Below, in pieces: positions 57,864 through 64,000 of a stretch of 64,000 bases of DNA (positions are counted from its first letter, which is position 1; each line of letters begins with the position of its first letter). The stretch is from Henckelia pumila (lineage: Eukaryota; Streptophyta; Magnoliopsida; Lamiales; Gesneriaceae). The DNA is taken from positions 18,160,206 to 18,224,205 of the forward strand of contig NC_133122.1 in the NCBI RefSeq assembly GCF_033568475.1, written 5' to 3'. The translations under genes and the position numbers were made by a program. The notes under the pieces were generated by a model that saw only the letters and a list, made by a program, of their open reading frames with translations, was not told where the DNA came from and searched no databases.

Positions 57864-59871
57864 GATATATCCAAAGTGCTAGCTAGCTTGTTACTGAATA
57901 TGAGGCTTAAGGAGAAAATTTTGATTGCTATAATATTTCGAGGCTGAATTTAGGCTACAAGTTAACCATGTAAAAGTTTGTACTAAAGTAGAAAACTACA
58001 ATATGTAAACATTTATACACATAATTTTGGTGCATGTGTAGAGGTAGAGCATACAAGATAAGCTAAGTTGATTGTAAGTCAATCAAATCGAGTTCACCGC
58101 TAAATATCAAATTTAATTAATTTGATTGTTTATTTTATTTTAATTTACTGTCATTAGACGTTTCACGAGCTTGTTTATCTTTGTTCTTGTTATTATTAAA
58201 ATAAAATAAATTGTCTTCACTAAACCCACTGCGTGTTCTTTTTGAAAAAATAAATAAATAACCACACAATAATGACTATTTTTTAGAAAAATATACTGCA
58301 CAAGGGATTTTTTTTAAAAAAAAATTGCTACTGGTAGACATCTATGAAATTACAATACATATGATTGTTTTGTCATTAAAAATTAACCCAATATTTTATT
58401 CATACTTTAATGATTAATATGATGATCTTTATATATACCTGATTTTGGATCAAATATTTATATTGCCAAATTAATATGGTATATATGCATTGTAGCACAG
58501 AATATATATAAATACATACATATATATATATATATATATTAATTGTTTCTTAAAAAAAAGGGAAAATGGGAAAATTAAGTAAGAATTGGTTGGCTAGGAA
58601 GCAAAGGGATTGCTTACTTTTTGGGATGGCAATTGGATTCCTTGTGGATGATTAGAGTGAAAGGCTGGCACCGCAGAATTTGCGCTACCTTCACCTCCCC
58701 ACTACTTATTCCTCTTCGTTTTATTTTTTCCCTACTTATATTAAATATATATTGTTTATTTATTTATTTTTATAAGTTATTCATATTTTAATGTGCAGCT
58801 TCAGTCTAGCAAACCTGAAGTGAGATACAATGAATTCGGGCCCATAGAAAATGTAATTATAGTTTGAAATCTTTCTTGATTTGGATCTGTTTTCTCTGTT
58901 AGTTTTAGGGTAATATAGATTGAGTTTCTATTAATAAGAAAGTGTGTCGCTTTGCAATATTATTTGGACGGATTTTTATTTGAGACGATGGATTTCAAAT
59001 TCATTAATTTGTCTTGAGTAAATTTCAAGGTTACATTATATCAATATTATGGTGGATTAAAATATATCAATCATTTGAAATTCATAATTAATTTATTTCT
59101 CGAATAAGCTAAGATCTTTCTCTCCCTATCAGATACATCAATCCCATCATGATTTGAATAAATTTGAGTTTTGTTTTCAAAAATGACTAGTAAAATTCAT
59201 AATTTTAACTTTGTAGGAATTAATAATAAACAGCCACTTCAATTTTTTTGTCGTTTATTTAGAAAAAAACATTAACCTATTTATGACTTTTAAGAAAAGA
59301 CAAATAAACAAAAATAATATATTTTATAGGACCATAAAGCGTAATTAATCATATAATTGGTTTAAGAATGCCATTGGTTAAGGAATTGTCTCGGGCACCT
59401 AAAATGTCAGTAGAGTTGACTTTATCATTTTTATGAAAGACTTAATTACTAATAATCTAATATGATAATTATAATAATATTATTAATTATCTCAAAAAAT
59501 AATATTATTATTAATTATTGATAATAATTTGTCGGAGAAAATAAAATTCGAATCCCATGCCGGCCACGTTTAGCAATAATGCTGAAACTCTAAATTTTAA
59601 TAATCGGGAAAAACATTGAAAAACATTCTACGTGCACTCCAAGACTAACACAAAGTCACTAACTACGTACTATATATGCTCATTATTTTTATTATTATTA
59701 CATTGTTCAAAAATGTTTTCTTTACTATTATTTTCTATTGACAGCTTCCAATTTTAGTGATGTATGTTTTAATTTTTGTTATTTAAATTTTTCTGAAAAA
59801 CATTGACGTGATATTGTATATGCTAGTGTCACTCTCTAGCTGTTGTCGTATGAAAAAATGACTAGATTGTA

Positions 59872-59910
<39 letters not shown>

Positions 59911-60222
59911 CGAATTTAAATTGAATTTTGATAATATAAAAAAAAATTAAATTTAAAAAATAAAAATATTAAAGGAAAATTTCAATTTTTTTAGTCCAAA
60001 ATATTTATTTAATTAATCTGTTTAGGAGCCAATTACGTTGAGCTCGCATTATTTAGCAGATGTGAGATTCTCTTGCAAAGGAAATGTTCACGTAGTTTTC
60101 TTCCAAGAAAGATACCAATATATTTTTTATATAATATATGGAATTAGGTGTGCACTAATTATAATTTGTTTGAAATTAATCAACATAAAACAATTTGAAA
60201 GTAATGAGAATTAAGATGTCAT

Positions 60223-60256
<34 letters not shown>

Positions 60257-60402
60257 AGTTTTAAACTGCCGAACATATTCCTGCATATTTCATCCCTGAC
60301 CACGGGTTTTTGTTTTTGATTTTTCGCACCACTAGAACCCGACACCGGGTTTTAGTGGTCGGGCATGAAGTGGGCATCATTTGTTGGACAGATGAAAATT
60401 TC
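57864..60402. other. AT-rich intergenic DNA upstream of the zinc-finger gene
   Basis: This includes the promoter of the minus-strand zinc-finger gene and long A/T stretches. Microsatellites: (AT)n about 58517-58540, (AAT)n 59872-59906 and (AT)n 60226-60254. No gene or paired element ends were found. Confidence 0.5.
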
Positions 60403-60414
60403 TCTATTTATATA

Positions 60415-60605
60415 TCTATACTATTATATAAAGGTTGAGCCTATTATAGTAACTAACTTTGAGGACACCAAAATTCTTTATTCCATAATTACCCATTCTT
60501 CTCCATTATCTCAATAAACCTCTCTCTCAATTTATTTTTTGGTTTAAAAAAATAATATAAAAATCATTTATTTTACACATGCAAAGCATGTGCATTTTGC
60601 ACTAA
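60415..60605 (+). mobile_element. Small non-autonomous Helitron (191 bp)
   Basis: It starts TCTATACTATTATATAAAGG after an A and ends CACATGC-AAA-GCATGTG (stem at 60576-60592) plus CATTTTGCACTAA before a T. That fits Helitron rules: 5' TC, 3' hairpin about 10 bases before CTRR, and insertion between A and T with no target duplication. It has no coding capacity. Confidence 0.8.
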
Positions 60606-60924
60606 TATATAGAGGAAAGAATCTCCCCTTTAGACACCATTTTTTCATTAGCCAAAATTGCTCTTATGCGATATAAACATTATACTTTTTTTATTTATTT
60701 ATTTTTTTAAAATTTCGATATTTCAAATTTTCATATTTTTATCAACTAAATATTATAGATAAGATAAATTGATAAATACATTTAAAATTTATTTTTATAT
60801 TATTTTATAAATGAAAAAAATAAATTAAAATATTGTCGAAAAAATAATATTTATACATAATATACAATATTAAATATATTGTATGATTTTATACACACGC
60901 AACGCGTGTGTGCGATTATGCTAG
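60606..60924 (+). mobile_element. Second non-autonomous Helitron, 3' part
   Basis: The right end has the stem ACACACGC/GCGTGTGT (60893-60911), then GCGATTATG and CTAG (60921-60924) before a T, a classical Helitron 3' end. Its left part probably begins upstream of the 191-bp element, near TCTATTTATATA at 60403, which would make the smaller Helitron an insertion in it. The base before that TC is not A, so the true 5' end is uncertain. Confidence 0.65.
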
Positions 60925-61626
60925 TATATATAATATTTGCACTTTGAATTTTTTTTACTTCTTAATAATAAAAATCTATAATAATATATTTAGAAATTAA
61001 TGGTAATGAAAACAATTTACTGCAAACAAAAATATTTTCCATTGATTTTGGAAAACTGTTCGTGAAAATATATTTAATTAGGAATGCTATGGAGAATGAG
61101 ATATATGTGAGGTTATAATTCCTGGGGAGACATTTCCTGGTGAAATTATTTTATCATGCATGCATGGAGTTTAGTATTTCGCATATAATTAGATTGTAAT
61201 TGGATAGAAGTAATATTTGTTATCTATGTATTTAAATATAGTTTGATTGTTTAGTTATAACTTACATAAAAAAATTTAAATCCATCTAACTATTTTTTGC
61301 CGTATAATTATACTAATCGAAATAGATTTCAAATATTTAGAATGTTGAAGTACACCGCTGTAAACCTGTAATGTATTTTGATCACTACAAAATAGTGTAA
61401 ACAATCAGTGGATGAATTTGATTTTTTCTCTATTTAAATCATTTAACAATGAAAATAAATTCGAAATCATGGATCTCAAATTACTCCATCCAAGTGCATC
61501 ATGTGATTGCTAAAAAAAAAAAAAATCAACCATACATATATAGGTTTTGATACAATAAAAGGTAATTTGAAATGTTCCTTCTTCCCTTGCTCACAAAAAA
61601 ATAAAATAATAATAAGGGAGAAAAAT
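60925..61626. other. AT-rich intergenic DNA
   Basis: No gene, repeat pair or element end is visible, only an A-run near 61512-61525. Confidence 0.5.
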
Positions 61627-64000
61627 TGATGGGATCGAACACGGTATGTAGAGGGGGTGAATACACAGTTTAAAAGATTTCTTGAGCTACAATAGCTCGG
61701 TTCTTGAAATATTTAGCACCGATGAATTAAATCGAGTTTGGTTTTCAAACCAAGCGGAAGACACTCGAAATAATCCTTCGTAGAAACTAATTTATCATTT
61801 TGTAAATCATTTTAAAAGGATGCAAGTTGATAGATGAAAACAGTTTAGTTGAAGCATTTTATGAAACACATAAAATGCTTCAACAATGCAATCTAAAACA
61901 GAAGCAATGAATAAATGCAAGAAATAAAGAGACTCGGATTTGTTTATGGATGTTCGGAGATTTCAACAACTCCTACGTCACCCCTTCTTCCTCCTCGGAA
62001 GGATCCACTAGAAGACTTTGATTTATACAAGTCATTTGTACAAACCCAATCCAAGACTAGGACTTACCATTGCCTATCTTAGAACTCCTAGCCACCACTC
62101 GATTGTAGGCCGCAACCTCACAATCCGCATATAGTTTTACGTCTTTATGTCAAGACTACAAACACAATATTTAACGTCTTTGTGTAAAGACTCTCACTCA
62201 ACTAATCTATGAAATACATCTCTCTTTTATATGTGAGTGAGTTGGGTGTGAAGAACTTGACTTTTCACGCTCAAGAATTTTGATGGTTCTTCACACCTTG
62301 GGCTTTGCTCTCAACTAGCTGATTTCTTCAAGTAGGCTGCCCATATTTTTGATCTCCTTCAATAGCTTATGTTTGAACTCCAAGATGTTGTATTTATAGG
62401 CTCAAAGAGTGATATAACCGTTAGACACAAAAATAGAGCCGTTAAAATACTTTTGTAATATTTTTGTACCTTTTCTGGAGCTAAACTGAATTTCACTAAA
62501 CTTATCTTGGTAAACTGAATTTGGTGCAAAACTGATACTGTAGCAGTTTCGGCACTGTAGCAGTTGAGCGATCTTCAGTTTGGGTGGGTAAACTACTCTT
62601 GGTCAACTTCAGTTTAGGTAGTAGTTTAGCAACTTCCGAGACATGTGATCAGTCTAGCTCTGTATCTCTTGATTCGTTGATTTCTGGGCAAAGTGATTAA
62701 TACAAAATTTGTAGCCCTTGATCTTAGATTTCCAACGCCACCAGAATCAATCAATTCTGAGTTCATATGCAAAAGTTATAGTCGAAATACCAGAGCTGCT
62801 CAAAATCAGTTTAGCACAGAATCAATTGAGTGCATGCGAGTAGTTTAGTGCTATATCTCTTGATCCGTTACTTTCTGGGCAACGTTATAAACATAAAAGT
62901 TGTAGCCCTTGTTCTTAGCTTTCCACGGAATCAAGAATCACTCAATTCGGAGTTCATATGCGAAAGTTATTCTTAATAAACCAGACTGTTGCAGAAATTC
63001 TGCTCTGCAGAATTTCACTTCCGCACAAGTAACTTCAACTCCGTTTAGCATCTATTTAGAATCCGATTCAGTATTCAACTTGTGAATATGATTTGTAGAT
63101 CATTCTCTTATATTTCCAACGCATGGTGAATCGTTCCATTCGAATAATTGAGCTGCAAGATATGGCCAAATTACCAGAACTTCTTGAGGTAAACTGATGG
63201 TGTGTTTGCTGCTAAACTGATCCGATTCAATTTGGTATTGCGACGTCATTTTGGCCAAGATAACATCCGTTTTTCTCAACTGACGTGAGATACAATATGT
63301 TCCAAATTGGGTTTTATTTGTAGTTGCTTTGGCGGATAATCATTTGGATCACTGAGATGTAAGATATCATTAAAAAACTGAAGCTCGCCAGAAATTCAGT
63401 TTAGCTAATTTCGAGTTTTGGCTTCCATCTTGAGTTGACAACTTCACACTATAATAAATATGTTAGAAACACAATAAAAAGTTTTGTTATCATCAAAATC
63501 AAGATTTCTTGTGTTCCAAAAACCCAACAATCTCCCCCTTTTTTATGATCACAAAACTAGGATAAAAATATGAACATTTAAACTTAAGTAATGCAAAAAT
63601 CATTTTTTTATCTAACATATTTCTCTCCCTTTTTGTGTGAATCAAAAAGATTAAAAAAAAAAAAAAAACTCTCCCCCTTAAAATTATAATTAGCTCTCCC
63701 CCTATATTTTATAAAGGTAGAGGGGTGACTAACTCATGAAAACAACTTCAATTAAATATGTATGCAAAAAATAAATTTTCATCATCACTTGATTATTTTG
63801 GTAAAAGAGATCGCATTTCGGGACAACAATGCCGAAACAAAAAAAAAACAAGGGAAGTGTTTGAAAATATCACATACTATGAATTTTAGTCACTCACAAA
63901 GATCAAGAGATAATTAAAAATTGACTTGACCAAATCATCTTCCATATTTCTCTACTTTTGCCACCATATATAGTCAACAAGTATAAGTAGATCAAGAAGT
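61627..64000 (-). mobile_element. 3' end of a SIRE/Maximus-like Copia element, cut by the window edge
   Basis: The minus strand shows a polypurine tract (AAAAAAGGGGGAGA, 63544-63531) followed by an LTR starting TGTTGGGTTTTTGG at 63529 and ending about 61627 (..GATCCCATCA). This start and purine tract are typical of SIRE/Maximus Copia elements. Two further GGGGGAGAG tracts lie upstream (63671-63702). The LTR is about 1.9 kb and contains two to three diverged internal units near 62640-63200 (GTAGCCCTTG.TCTTAG.TTTCCA, GAGTTCATATGC.AAAGTTAT). The internal region continues past 64000, so wholeness cannot be judged. Confidence 0.65.

Noticed and set aside
59872-60254. CRISPR-like or satellite array
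   Set aside because: They are plain (AAT)n and (AT)n microsatellites without spacers.

Overview
The window is nuclear DNA from a flowering plant, most likely a eudicot. Coding sequence is split by AT-rich GT-AG introns, intergenic DNA is very AT-rich, and the gene families (NodGS, RABC2-type Rab, QALGGH zinc finger, F-box/kelch) are plant-type. I could not fix the species. Transposon types common in asterid genomes fill the gaps between genes.

Six host genes can be modelled exon by exon. (1) A NodGS/FluG-like amidohydrolase-glutamine synthetase fusion, + strand, 1257-9054, 18 exons, one of them followed by a probable U12-type AT-AC intron. (2) A RABC2a-like small GTPase, +, 13426-15666, 6 exons. 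(3) A small ankyrin-repeat protein, - strand, 16403-18597, 6 exons. (4) The DEAH-box splicing helicase PRP16, +, 37597-46936, 17 exons. (5) An F-box/kelch protein of the Arabidopsis At1g67480 type, -, 47698-49210, 2 coding exons and a 5'-leader intron. (6) A single-exon C2H2 zinc-finger repressor of the ZAT5 type, -, 57087-57863. Genes 2 and 3 converge, as do genes 4 and 5. The six show no obvious shared pathway; this is ordinary plant gene order, not an operon.

The most structured accessory region is 19062-36802, a nest of transposons between genes 3 and 4. The outermost layer has 17-bp perfect inverted ends and a TTA target duplication (PIF/Harbinger, Tourist-like). Inside it is a hAT-like element (19149-36501) with near-matching 8-bp target duplications. 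Inside that are a decayed Helitron on the minus strand (Rep/helicase plus an RPA1-like companion gene), two 1.4-kb direct repeats carrying an unidentified small ORF, and two solo LTRs with clean 5-bp duplications. One direct repeat still shows the empty site that the larger solo LTR occupies in the other.

Downstream of the F-box/kelch gene lie a further large solo LTR (50995-54740) holding a complete non-autonomous hAT element, the zinc-finger gene, a cluster of small non-autonomous Helitrons (60415-60924), and the 3' end of a SIRE/Maximus-like Copia element that runs off the right edge. A LINE 3' remnant lies after NodGS. I saw no rRNA, convincing tRNA gene, CRISPR array or prokaryotic feature. 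No host-encoded new system was evident; the best leads are the AT-AC intron and the nested transposon structure.
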